Positions 1 through 6,126 of a DNA stretch of 7,230 bases are shown here, piece after piece (positions within the stretch are counted from its first letter, which is position 1; every line of letters begins with the position of its first letter). This DNA comes from Bacillota bacterium (lineage in GTDB: Bacteria > Bacillota > Sulfobacillia > Symbiobacteriales > Symbiobacteriaceae). The translations under genes and the position numbers were made by a program. The notes below the pieces were generated by a model. It was not told the DNA's origin, did no database searches, and worked only from the letters and a program-made list of their open reading frames with translations. The stretch lies in assembly GCA_028287415.1 (NCBI GenBank), contig JAQBPS010000706.1, positions 1 to 7,230 on the forward strand, in the 5' to 3' direction.

Positions 1-90
1 CGAGCGTTGCACCTGAGGTGTTCGCTTTTAGCGACAGGAATTCCTGGTTAAGTCGCCAAACCAGGATAGTGATGGTGGGAGTTGAGTTTT
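1..90. other. Left-end stretch, no confident gene
   Basis: No gene can be supported here. Frame 3 is open from the window edge (codon at 3) to a TGA at 96-98 that lies inside the terminal repeat of the element starting at 91. It could be the last 31 codons of a gene entering from the left, but its third-codon positions are not GC-rich like the genes to the right, so I treat it as unproven. A perfect 12-bp palindrome, caggaattcctg, lies at 35-46, and GCGAC (31-35) can pair with GTCGC (52-56). Neither is followed by a T-run, so they do not form a recognisable terminator. Confidence 0.3.
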
Positions 91-287
91 TTTATTGACG
101 CGGATTCCGCGGATTCCGCTGATTTCCAGCATTTTGCAAGGATTAGTTTAGCGACGATCTGAAGGGTGGGACTCGGGTGTTTAAAATATATATTTAAACA
201 CCTCAGTCCCGACCTTAAGACGCCCCCCGAACTAATCAGCGCCTGGGTGCTGGAAATCCGCGCCGTCCGCAAATCCGCGTCAATAAA
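91..287. repeat. 197-bp palindromic MITE-like element
   Basis: The ends are perfect 16-bp inverted repeats: tttattgacgcggatt at 91-106 and its reverse complement at 272-287. Two more inverted blocks lie inside at matching distances: gatttccagca (121-131 against 248-258) and gattagtt (141-148 against 230-237). At the centre an 18-nt hairpin arm (168-185) faces 193-210 across the 7-nt loop atatata. As RNA the centre has 16 Watson-Crick pairs, one G-U pair and one mismatch. Weaker pairing continues outward (tctgaagg against ccttaaga). The left arm carries ggattccgc twice in tandem (102-119). There is no ORF of note and no clear target-site duplication. The architecture resembles a non-autonomous miniature transposable element or a bacterial palindromic intergenic repeat. 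No transposase is visible, so mobility is inference. Confidence 0.7.
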
Positions 288-309
288 TGCCCCTTCTAAA
301 TGAGGCCCC
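151..309 (+). repeat. Direct repeat, copy 1
   Basis: This stretch recurs 171 bp downstream. From 151 to 287 it matches 322-458 without gaps, with five differences in 137 bases (positions 188, 217, 241, 251 and 263), about 96% identity. The match continues past the terminal inverted repeat into the tail tgcccc...ctaaatgaggcccc, where copy 2 has five extra bases. The unit holds the central hairpin and right arm of the palindromic element plus about 22 bases of flank. In this copy the Shine-Dalgarno-like segment reads AAATGAGG rather than AAAGGAGG, and no gene start follows it. Confidence 0.85.
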
Positions 310-321
310 TAATTAGATGCT

Positions 322-485
322 GCGACGATCTGAAGGGTGGGACTCGGGTGTTTAAAATCTATATTTAAACACCTCAGTCCCGACCTTGAGACGCCCCCCG
401 AACTAATCAGCACCTGGGTGCCGGAAATCCGCGACGTCCGCAAATCCGCGTCAATAAATGCCCCCTCCCCTCTAAAGGAGGCCCC
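322..485 (+). repeat. Direct repeat, copy 2 (left arm missing)
   Basis: This is the second copy of the unit at 151-309. It keeps the central hairpin (arms 339-356 and 364-381, loop atctata) and the right arm ending in the 16-bp terminal sequence (443-458). It lacks the left arm and left terminal repeat; in their place stands the tail of copy 1. Its own tail carries the intact AAAGGAGG that serves the GTG start at 492, so the repeat forms the 5' leader of the pentapeptide gene. Only the hairpin loop differs between the copies, and both 18-nt arms are identical. The simplest explanation is a partial tandem duplication of element plus gene leader. Confidence 0.85.
474..481 (+). promoter_or_regulatory. 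Shine-Dalgarno of the pentapeptide gene
   Basis: AAAGGAGG lies ten bases before the GTG at 492 and supports that start. It sits in the tail of repeat copy 2; the equivalent site in copy 1 is mutated to AAATGAGG. Confidence 0.75.
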
Positions 486-491
486 AACGTA

Positions 492-1121
492 GTGCGTATC
501 GACGCAAGCTTCGACAGCTTAACCCTCGCCGACCTTGACCTGGAGGATGTCCGCTTTGACAACTGCTCATTCGAGGGCACGACCTTCCGCAACTGCCGGT
601 TCGTCCGCTGCACCTTCCGGTCGGCCAAGCTGATGGATGCGGTGACCACCTCCTGCCAGTTCGATCAGTGCGACCTGAGCGGGGTCAACCTGAGCGGCTC
701 CTCGCACGAGAACACGGCGCTGACCAACTGCAAGCTGGCTTTTGCCCAGCTCTTCAGCGTGGTATTCCGGGAGTGCAAGCTAGTGGGTTCCAGCTTCGAG
801 GAGGCGGGCTTTTCCGGCGTCACGGTGGCGGGCGGCGACTGGTCCTACGTGAACCTGCGCTACCACTCGCTCAAGGAGCAGGACCTGCGGCGGATGCGGT
901 TCATCGGGGCGGACCTGTTCGGCTGCAACCTCGAGAAGGCCGACCTGCGCGAGGCAGACCTGTCCAATAGCATCCTTGGGAGCGTGAAGCTGAAGGGCGC
1001 CGACATCCGTGGCGCCAACGTGGATGGGATCGACCTGCGGAGCCTGGAGCTCAAAAGCGTGAAGATCGACCTCGCACAGGCCATATCGCTGGCCCGAGCG
1101 CACGGGGCTGTCGTCTCGTAG
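492..1121 (+). CDS. Qnr-like pentapeptide-repeat protein
   Basis: The 209-residue product is built almost entirely of five-residue repeats of the A(D/N)LXX type from about residue 16 to 195. Examples are RFDNC-SFEGT-TFRNC near the N-terminus and DLFGC-NLEKA-DLREA-DLSNS around 141-160. Such repeats fold as a right-handed quadrilateral beta-helix. The length and the short non-repeat tail (about 193-209, KIDLAQAISLARAHGAVV) resemble the Qnr/MfpA group, whose known members mimic DNA and bind gyrase, some protecting it from quinolones or toxins. Many pentapeptide proteins have no known role, so gyrase binding is only inference. Loop-like breaks interrupt the repeats near 49-55 and 71-75. The GTG start is set by AAAGGAGG at 474-481. 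There is no signal peptide, so it is probably cytosolic. The HAD gene follows closely and is probably co-transcribed. Confidence 0.9.
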   Translation: MRIDASFDSLTLADLDLEDVRFDNCSFEGTTFRNCRFVRCTFRSAKLMDAVTTSCQFDQCDLSGVNLSGSSHENTALTNCKLAFAQLFSVVFRECKLVGSSFEEAGFSGVTVAGGDWSYVNLRYHSLKEQDLRRMRFIGADLFGCNLEKADLREADLSNSILGSVKLKGADIRGANVDGIDLRSLELKSVKIDLAQAISLARAHGAVVS

Positions 1122-1139
1122 GCCGGTAGGCACCATAAT

Positions 1140-1145
1140 GGAGGG
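1140..1145 (+). promoter_or_regulatory. Shine-Dalgarno favouring a TTG start
   Basis: GGAGGG lies seven bases before TTG at 1153. It overlaps the in-frame ATG at 1138, which itself has only a weak GTAGG-like sequence upstream. This favours TTG as the true start of the HAD gene. Confidence 0.6.
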
Positions 1146-1152
1146 ACACACC

Positions 1153-1992
1153 TTGGCCTTAGTCTCTTTTGACCTCGATGGGGTGCTTCAGCAGAATCCC
1201 TTCCAGAGCAGCCGTCACGACGGTGTCTTCGGCCATATCAAGCGGGCACTGGCACCGCGTGTGCTGGACGCCGCGGACCCCGAAGCGGCGGCAGCCATCG
1301 CCCTGAAATTGCTCCTCGACGAGCACCAGGCCCGGATGCACGCAGGCCGTATGGTCGAGGCGTTCGACTGGGATGGGATCGTGGCGGCCGTGGCTGGCCA
1401 GCTAGGGCACCCGGAGCGGCTCGACGTGGCGGCCCTGGTGACGCAGTATGCGCCCCGGACAGAACTCTGCTGGCTCTACCCCGGCGTGGCGGAATGCCTC
1501 CAGACCCTGACCGACGCCGGCCACACGCTGATCTCGATCACCAACGGATACCGCAGCTACCAGGAGCCCGTGCTGCGCCAGCTTGGCGTGCTCGCCTTCT
1601 TCAAGGCGATGGTCTCCCCTGAGGCAGCCGGGGCGGCAAAGCCGGAGCCCGGTATCTTCCGGTTCGCTGAGCAGTTCGGGGACGCGCCCCGGATCCACAT
1701 CGGCGATACGCTGCCGCATGATATCGCCGGGGCGAAGCGGGCCGGCTGGAAAGCGATCTATATTGTACAGCCGGATGCGCCGGGGTACACCGAGCTACCA
1801 CCAGTTCTGGCGGGGCTGCGTCCGTGGGAGCGCCCGACCCGGGGCGGCGAGTGGCTGGAGCATCGGCTGGAGCGAGATCGGCTGTGGCATGGCTTCCCAC
1901 CCTCTGAGATGGCGGAGTGCATCCCTGACGCGATCGTGACGGCGCTGCACGAAGTGCCGGCGGCGATTGCGCAGATTGCCGCCAGGGGCTAG
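1153..1992 (+). CDS. HAD-superfamily hydrolase (phosphatase-like)
   Basis: All four haloacid dehalogenase motifs are present. Numbered from the ATG at 1138 (subtract five for the TTG start), they are: motif I FDLDGVL with the nucleophile and acid Asp12 and Asp14; motif II Thr135 in SITNG; motif III Lys168 in AKPEPGIF; motif IV GDTLPHD with Asp190 and Asp195. Residues about 20-110 between motifs I and II form a mainly helical cap, which suggests subfamily I. The likely reaction is Mg-dependent phosphate-ester hydrolysis in the cytosol; the substrate cannot be read from sequence. About 65 residues after the Rossmann core (220-284) are rich in Trp, Arg and Glu and longer than in many HAD phosphatases. 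I chose TTG at 1153 because GGAGGG precedes it at ideal spacing; ATG at 1138 is the alternative. The gap to the pentapeptide gene is only 16-31 bases. Confidence 0.9.
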   Translation: MALVSFDLDGVLQQNPFQSSRHDGVFGHIKRALAPRVLDAADPEAAAAIALKLLLDEHQARMHAGRMVEAFDWDGIVAAVAGQLGHPERLDVAALVTQYAPRTELCWLYPGVAECLQTLTDAGHTLISITNGYRSYQEPVLRQLGVLAFFKAMVSPEAAGAAKPEPGIFRFAEQFGDAPRIHIGDTLPHDIAGAKRAGWKAIYIVQPDAPGYTELPPVLAGLRPWERPTRGGEWLEHRLERDRLWHGFPPSEMAECIPDAIVTALHEVPAAIAQIAARG

Positions 1993-2060
1993 AGGTGCGA
2001 GTGCGTCGCTCGCCCGCCAAGGGCCATGCGTTGTGCGAGGTACTCCGCCTGGTCGCTCAT
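1989..2060 (-). CDS. Possible 23-codon ORF after the ATPase gene
   Basis: On the minus strand the ATPase TGA overlaps an ATG as ATGA, the usual sign of translational coupling. The reading frame begins MSDQAEYLAQ, runs 23 codons with GC-rich third positions, and stops at TAG inside the last codons of the opposing HAD gene. AGGTG five bases upstream could act as a weak ribosome binding site. It could be a genuine tiny product, the leftover 5' end of a third operon gene lost by rearrangement, or chance. I recognise no family. Confidence 0.2.
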   Translation of the reverse strand: MSDQAEYLAQRMALGGRATHSHL

Positions 2061-2716
2061 GGGTGCACCTGGCCGTCCACCATCGTGATGACGCGGTCGC
2101 AAGCCGCGCCGACCATGGGATCATGCGTGACGATCACGAAGGTTTGCCCCCGCTCGGCCGTGAGGCGCCGGAGCAGGGCGAGCAGCTCCCGGGCCGTCTG
2201 GGAATCGAGCGCCCCGGTAGGCTCGTCCGCCAGCACGAGCGCCGGACCATTGACCAGCGCCCGGGCAATCGCCACCCGCTGCTGCTGCCCGCCCGACAGC
2301 TGGGCGGGCACGTGGTGCATCCGATCGCTCAGCCCGACGGCAGCCAACGCCGCTCGGGCTTTTGCCATTGCATCGGCAGGTCGGGGCCGCAGGTACCGCA
2401 ACGGCAGGGCCACGTTCTCGAGGGCTGTCAGCGTGCTCACCAGGTTGTGCGCCTGAAAGACGAAGCCCACTTTGCGCAGGCGCACCGCCGGCAGCGCAGC
2501 CTCCGCCGTCGCGGTCACCTCGACGCCGTCCAGCCAGACCGAGCCCGCCGTGGGCCGGTCCAGGCAGCCGAGGATGTGGAGAAGGGTCGACTTGCCGCTC
2601 CCCGACCGCCCCATGATGCCGACGATCTCGCCGGGCGCCGCACTCAGATCAACCCCATCCAGGGCCTTGACTCCCATGGGGTAGTGCTTGGTTACGCCTC
2701 TCGCTTCCAACAACAT
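2057..2716 (-). CDS. ABC exporter ATPase, MacB/LolD type
   Basis: The 219-residue protein is a complete ABC nucleotide-binding domain: Walker A GRSGSGKST (36-44), Q-loop Gln88 in FVFQAHN, signature LSGGQ (140-144), Walker B ALVLADE (159-165) followed by the D-loop ALDS, and H-loop His198 in VTHD. This is the ATPase of the MacB/LolD/FtsE family, which powers conformational change in FtsX-like permeases at the inner face of the membrane rather than classical substrate import. Its partner is the permease gene just upstream, separated by 14 bases; GGGGAG at 2725-2730 sits eight bases before the ATG. The cargo is unknown: members export macrolides, peptides or lipoproteins, or act in mechanotransmission. 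No membrane-fusion (MacA) gene is seen next to it. The stop codon overlaps the ATG of a tiny downstream ORF. Confidence 0.93.
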   Translation of the reverse strand: MLLEARGVTKHYPMGVKALDGVDLSAAPGEIVGIMGRSGSGKSTLLHILGCLDRPTAGSVWLDGVEVTATAEAALPAVRLRKVGFVFQAHNLVSTLTALENVALPLRYLRPRPADAMAKARAALAAVGLSDRMHHVPAQLSGGQQQRVAIARALVNGPALVLADEPTGALDSQTARELLALLRRLTAERGQTFVIVTHDPMVGAACDRVITMVDGQVHP

Positions 2717-2730
2717 AATTCGCTCTCCCC

Positions 2731-3894
2731 CTACCGCTCCCGCAGCGCTTCCACCGGATCCAGCGCCGCAGCCCGCATCGCCGGCAAAACCCCCGCCAGC
2801 GCACCCAGCACGCCGGCGAACAGCACCCCACCGATCGCCAGCCTGGGCGTCATGATGAACACCGGTGTTCCCTGGTCCCGGGTATACCAGTTGATCGCAT
2901 AAATCACCCCCGTCCCCAGCCCAACGCCCACGAGGCCACCTGCGATGGCCATCAGCGTCGACTCGAACAGGAACTCACGGGTCACGTCCCACCGGCTCGC
3001 GCCGATCGCCTTCTTGATCCCGATCTCCCGCGTCCGCTCCGCCACCGCAATAAACATCGTATTGATAATCGACAGTGCGCCGACGATCACAGCGATCGCC
3101 CCGGAGCCCAGGATCGCCGTATTGAGCAGCGTGCTAGCCTGTGCGGCCGCCTTTGACAGCTGCTGCGGGCTGTAGAGCAGGAAGCCGCGGCGCAGCCGGG
3201 TCGCAATCTCGTCGGTGACCGCATCCCCCTCGTTCGGATTGACCAGGGCGTAGGCGTTCGTCGCAAAGGCGGGGACATCGCTGCCCGGAACGGTGCTGCT
3301 CACCTCCAGCACAAGTGCGCGGGCATCCTCCTGCGGGATGAATGCCCACCCGTCCGGCAGTGACAGCGTCTCCTCAATGATCCCGACCACCCGGAACCGG
3401 GCGCCCCGCGCCAGCAGCGGGTCCCCGACCTTCAGCTTCATGCGCCGGGCCACAGCGCTGCCCAGCACCGCGACCTCGCGGTCCCCCGGCCGCCACCAGT
3501 TGCCCTGCCACAGCCGCAGCTGTGCTTCCTGCCCCGCCAGGGCCTGAGCACGCTGGAAGTTCTCCAGGTCGATGCCGACCAGGGAACGCGGCGCCAGCTC
3601 AAACCCTGCGGTCTCATCCATGGGCAGCATGATGTGGGTCTCCACCGCCTGCACGCCGCTGACCTGGCGCACCGTGGCAATATCATCGCTCTGAAGGAAA
3701 TTCAGGCGTACCGAGCCGCCCGCAGAGCGCACGGCAATGCGGTGCGCAAAGTAGGCTTCGGACCCCCGAATGATCATGTTGATCTTTTCAGCCATGCCGC
3801 CCATCACCGTGAAGGCCAGGATGCCGACAGCGATGCCGAGGACGGTGAGACTGGTGCGAACGGACCGGCGCCGCAGGTTGCGGAGAGCCTCCAT
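2731..3894 (-). CDS. MacB/FtsX-family ABC transporter permease
   Basis: The 387-residue protein has the standard layout of a MacB-type permease. One N-terminal membrane helix (about 15-36) follows a basic segment, LRNLRRRSVRT. A large extracytoplasmic domain (about 37-255, MacB periplasmic core type) comes next, then three membrane helices (about 258-284, 312-336 and 352-374). The cytoplasmic loop ERTREIGIKKAIGAS (286-300) is the FtsX-family coupling signature and contacts the ATPase. The C-terminus ends PAMRAAALDPVEALR, also typical. Two permeases and two ATPases would form the complex. GGAGG at 3906-3910 lies 11 bases before the ATG, slightly far but the only good site. It is the first gene of a two-gene unit with the ATPase. 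Family assignment is firm; substrate is unknown. Confidence 0.93.
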   Translation of the reverse strand: MEALRNLRRRSVRTSLTVLGIAVGILAFTVMGGMAEKINMIIRGSEAYFAHRIAVRSAGGSVRLNFLQSDDIATVRQVSGVQAVETHIMLPMDETAGFELAPRSLVGIDLENFQRAQALAGQEAQLRLWQGNWWRPGDREVAVLGSAVARRMKLKVGDPLLARGARFRVVGIIEETLSLPDGWAFIPQEDARALVLEVSSTVPGSDVPAFATNAYALVNPNEGDAVTDEIATRLRRGFLLYSPQQLSKAAAQASTLLNTAILGSGAIAVIVGALSIINTMFIAVAERTREIGIKKAIGASRWDVTREFLFESTLMAIAGGLVGVGLGTGVIYAINWYTRDQGTPVFIMTPRLAIGGVLFAGVLGALAGVLPAMRAAALDPVEALRER

Positions 3895-4012
3895 GGGGAT
3901 TATTTCCTCCCTCGCTGGAAAACAACGAGAGTAGTCTGCCCCGGGAATAAGCTATGTAATCAGGGAAGCAAGACTGGCGGCGTAACCGCCCCTCAGCCGA
4001 GGCAACAGCGCG
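3895..4012 (-). promoter_or_regulatory. Leader and presumed promoter of the exporter operon
   Basis: The exporter genes lie after a terminator and so should have their own promoter here. On the minus strand two hairpins follow one another: 4002-3991 (CCTCGGCTGAGG, four-base arms) and 3990-3976 (GGCGG-ttacg-CCGCC). After them comes an AT-richer stretch with TTGCTT, then TTATTC about 15 bases later, only a weak match to a sigma-A promoter. The function of the hairpins is unknown; no long T-run follows them. Confidence 0.35.
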
Positions 4013-4047
4013 AAAAAATGCCCGGGCGCCGTCCCCAGCACCCGGGC
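4013..4047 (-). terminator. Intrinsic terminator of the peptidase gene
   Basis: Read on the minus strand, GCCCGGG (4047-4041) pairs with CCCGGGC (4026-4020). Three more pairs inside (TGC with GCG, one of them G-U) leave an eight-base loop. A and six T residues follow (4019-4013). It begins 11 bases after the peptidase stop codon. This is a textbook rho-independent terminator and separates the peptidase from the exporter genes. Confidence 0.88.
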
Positions 4048-4058
4048 GTTTGCGATAG

Positions 4059-5987
4059 CTAAACCTTCAGATGCGCCACCAGCCAGGCCACCGCGGCCTC
4101 CTGCATGTCCTTGACATGCGCCCGCTCCCGGGGCCCGTGCGGCTCCCGCGGGTAGACCCGCAGGAACGTCTTCACCCCGTGCTCCTTCAGCGCCCGGAAC
4201 CACTCGTACGCCTGGCCGACCGGCACGCAGGTGTCCTGTTCCCCGTGCAGGATCAGCGTGGCCGCCTTCACCTCGGCCACGTGCGTCAGCGGCGACCAGC
4301 GCCGGTAAGCCTCCCCGCCGTATGGCTGATCCTTGAGGTAGGCCGCATCCCAGGTCGGGATCTCGGAGGTCCCGTGGAAACTGGTCCAATTGCAGATGCC
4401 CGCACCGACCACCGCCGCCTTGAACCGGTCGGTCTGCGTGGTCGCCCAGGCGGTCATGTACCCGCCGTAGCTCCACCCGCCGATGCCCAGCCGGTCCGGG
4501 TCCGCAACGCCCATTTCGATGCAGGCATCGACACCGGCCAGGATATCCTGGAGGTCGGCGCCGCCCATATCGCCCAGGTTCGCCTCAGCAAAGGCCAGGC
4601 CCCGCCCGGTGCTGCCCCGGGGGTTCGGCATCAGCACCGCCACGCCCCGGGTCGCCAGGTAGGGCGCCCACAGCCAGCTGGTACGGGCCCCGTACAGGGC
4701 GGTCGGCCCGCCGTGCACGATCACCGCGAGCGGCAGCGGCCCGCCTGCTTCACCGCCGGTCGGAGCGCCGCTGGCGCCCTGCTCCCAATCCGGCGGGGTC
4801 AGCAGAACGCCCTCGATCGCCATCCCGTCCGGCGCCTGCCACCGGATGATGCGGGCAGCGCCCCGCTCCATCGCTGCCGCCTGGGGGTTAACGTCGCTGC
4901 ACCGCTGCCAGTCAAGCTTGGCAGCGGCCAGGTCGGTCACCCATACCTCCGGCAGGTTCCGGAGATCCTCCCGCACGGTCGCGAGATGTGTCCCGCTCCG
5001 ATCCAGGCTGAACCGGGGCTGCCAGCGGGGGCCGAACCCCACCTCTGCCTTGTACAGCAGCTCGACCTTGCCATCGAGCCTGACGCGCCCGATGGTCGCC
5101 TCCAGCCCCTCATAGCCCATGAAGAGCAAGTGGCGGGGCTCCTGCCACACAAGCCACGTGCAGCTGCCCTCGTAGCCCTCGGTTACGTGGCGGACCTCCC
5201 CGCCCGATGCCGGGACCACCCACAGTCCGGCGCCCACCGAACCCCGGTCGCTCAAAGCGCCGGCCAGGAAGGCAATCTGCTGGCCATCCGGCGACCAGAC
5301 CGGGCTGGCCACCTGCCGCCCCGCGACCCGGCAGACCTCGGCGATCGGCCCGCCCGCAGCGGGCACACGGCCAACCCAGGCCTCGTACCAGGACCACTCC
5401 CATGGCGCCGCCGACGCCACCACGGCGAACTCCTCACCGCTGGCCGACTCGGCGAACTCCCAGACCTGCACCCCTTCCGGCGAGAGCCCGCGCACGTCAC
5501 CCGTGGCGGCGTCGACCATGTAGAGCCGCTGGAACAGCGGGTGCTCCTCAAAGTGAATCACATCACCCTGCGCTTCCGGCGCCGGGTCGGCCATGGTGAA
5601 GGCGATGTGCCGGCCGTCGCGGCACCACGCGATCTCTGCGATGCGGCCTTTGACGCTGGTCAGCGCCGTCGCCTCGCCGCCGGCCATCGGCAGGAGGTAG
5701 ATCTGGAAACCCTTGCCCGGCTCCCCCCGGTCGGAGAGAAACGCCAGGCGGTCCCCGGCGGGCGCCCAGCGGGGCGCCTTGTCCTGGCTGGCCCCGGCGG
5801 TCAGGGGACGAGCAGCATTGCCGTCCGCCGCCGTGATCCAGAGCTGATTGCGGACGGGCTTGTCAGCCCCCTCCTTGGCCATCGCGGCCTGCACATAGGC
5901 GACCCACCGCCCGTCGGGGCTGATCTGAGCATCATCCGGCAGTTGAAGCTGCAAATAGTCGTCAACCAAAAGTGGCTCTGTGGTCAT
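4059..5987 (-). CDS. S9-family (prolyl oligopeptidase-like) serine peptidase
   Basis: The 642-residue product combines an N-terminal beta-propeller with a C-terminal alpha/beta-hydrolase. The propeller (about 15-380) contains TolB/WD40-like blades marked by SPDGRWVAYV (23-32), WAPAGDRLAFLS (74-85) and WSPDGQQIAFLA (231-242). In the hydrolase (about 385-642) the oxyanion motif HGGP is at 425-428, the nucleophile is Ser506 in GWSYGG, the acid is Asp585 in HGEQD and the base is His617 in REPHG. This resembles acylaminoacyl-peptidase/dipeptidyl-peptidase-like enzymes that cleave short peptides admitted through the propeller. There is no signal peptide from the chosen start, so it is probably cytosolic. 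ATG at 5987 is preceded by AGGAGG with seven-base spacing; the frame is open 57 codons further upstream, but that part is intergenic. It is transcribed away from the NuoE-NuoF gene and ends in its own terminator. Confidence 0.93.
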   Translation of the reverse strand: MTTEPLLVDDYLQLQLPDDAQISPDGRWVAYVQAAMAKEGADKPVRNQLWITAADGNAARPLTAGASQDKAPRWAPAGDRLAFLSDRGEPGKGFQIYLLPMAGGEATALTSVKGRIAEIAWCRDGRHIAFTMADPAPEAQGDVIHFEEHPLFQRLYMVDAATGDVRGLSPEGVQVWEFAESASGEEFAVVASAAPWEWSWYEAWVGRVPAAGGPIAEVCRVAGRQVASPVWSPDGQQIAFLAGALSDRGSVGAGLWVVPASGGEVRHVTEGYEGSCTWLVWQEPRHLLFMGYEGLEATIGRVRLDGKVELLYKAEVGFGPRWQPRFSLDRSGTHLATVREDLRNLPEVWVTDLAAAKLDWQRCSDVNPQAAAMERGAARIIRWQAPDGMAIEGVLLTPPDWEQGASGAPTGGEAGGPLPLAVIVHGGPTALYGARTSWLWAPYLATRGVAVLMPNPRGSTGRGLAFAEANLGDMGGADLQDILAGVDACIEMGVADPDRLGIGGWSYGGYMTAWATTQTDRFKAAVVGAGICNWTSFHGTSEIPTWDAAYLKDQPYGGEAYRRWSPLTHVAEVKAATLILHGEQDTCVPVGQAYEWFRALKEHGVKTFLRVYPREPHGPRERAHVKDMQEAAVAWLVAHLKV

Positions 5988-5994
5988 GATCCAG

Positions 5995-6000
5995 CCTCCT
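5995..6000 (-). promoter_or_regulatory. Shine-Dalgarno of the S9 peptidase gene
   Basis: AGGAGG on the minus strand, seven bases before the ATG at 5987. It decides this start against an in-frame upstream ATG at 6158, which would run through the divergent gene's start. Confidence 0.8.
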
Positions 6001-6111
6001 CTGCCATATCTCTCTGGATACGTAATTAAGGACAGCCTTGCGACTCCCCTGCCAGCAGGAAGTGAAAGTGGCAAAACAGAATTGTACAAATACGAATCAT
6101 CTGAGCCATGG

Positions 6112-6120
6112 AAAGGAGGT
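6112..6120 (+). promoter_or_regulatory. Shine-Dalgarno of the NuoE-NuoF fusion gene
   Basis: AAAGGAGGT, nearly the full anti-16S complement, lies six bases before the ATG at 6127 and fixes that start. Confidence 0.85.
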
Positions 6121-6126
6121 CGGAGC

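Larger units (their letters stand above)
5988..6126. promoter_or_regulatory. Divergent intergenic region, peptidase and NuoE-NuoF genes
   Basis: Promoters for both flanking genes should lie in these 139 bases. Visible elements are an AT-rich patch at 6078-6100 containing the perfect palindrome TTGTACAA (6083-6090), TACGTA near 6019-6024, and a short inverted repeat cctgccagcagg (6048-6059). TACAAAT (6085-6091) could be a -10 box for the plus-strand gene, but no good -35 box stands at the right distance. On the minus strand TTGTAC also lacks a convincing -10. I therefore do not assign exact promoters. Confidence 0.45.

Noticed and set aside
91..124. Sigma-A promoter using TTGACG (95-100) in the terminal repeat
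   Set aside because: No -10-like hexamer stands 16-18 bases downstream.
48..272. 74-codon minus-strand frame in the repeat element
   Set aside because: It lies across the inverted repeat, its SAESAES stretch comes from the ggattccgc tandem, and no ribosome site fits.
151..485. CRISPR array
   Set aside because: There are only two copies, of about 160 bp each, directly abutting; no short repeat with regular unique spacers exists.
1967..2902. 311-codon plus-strand frame across the ATPase gene
   Set aside because: Antisense shadow of the ABC ATPase and permease end, with low-complexity Arg/Gln/His-rich product and no motifs.
4071..6029. 652-codon open frame antisense to the S9 peptidase
   Set aside because: The opposite strand encodes a full S9 peptidase with catalytic triad and ribosome site. 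The antisense frame is rich in Arg, Pro and His, as expected for a shadow in high-GC DNA, and shows no domain.
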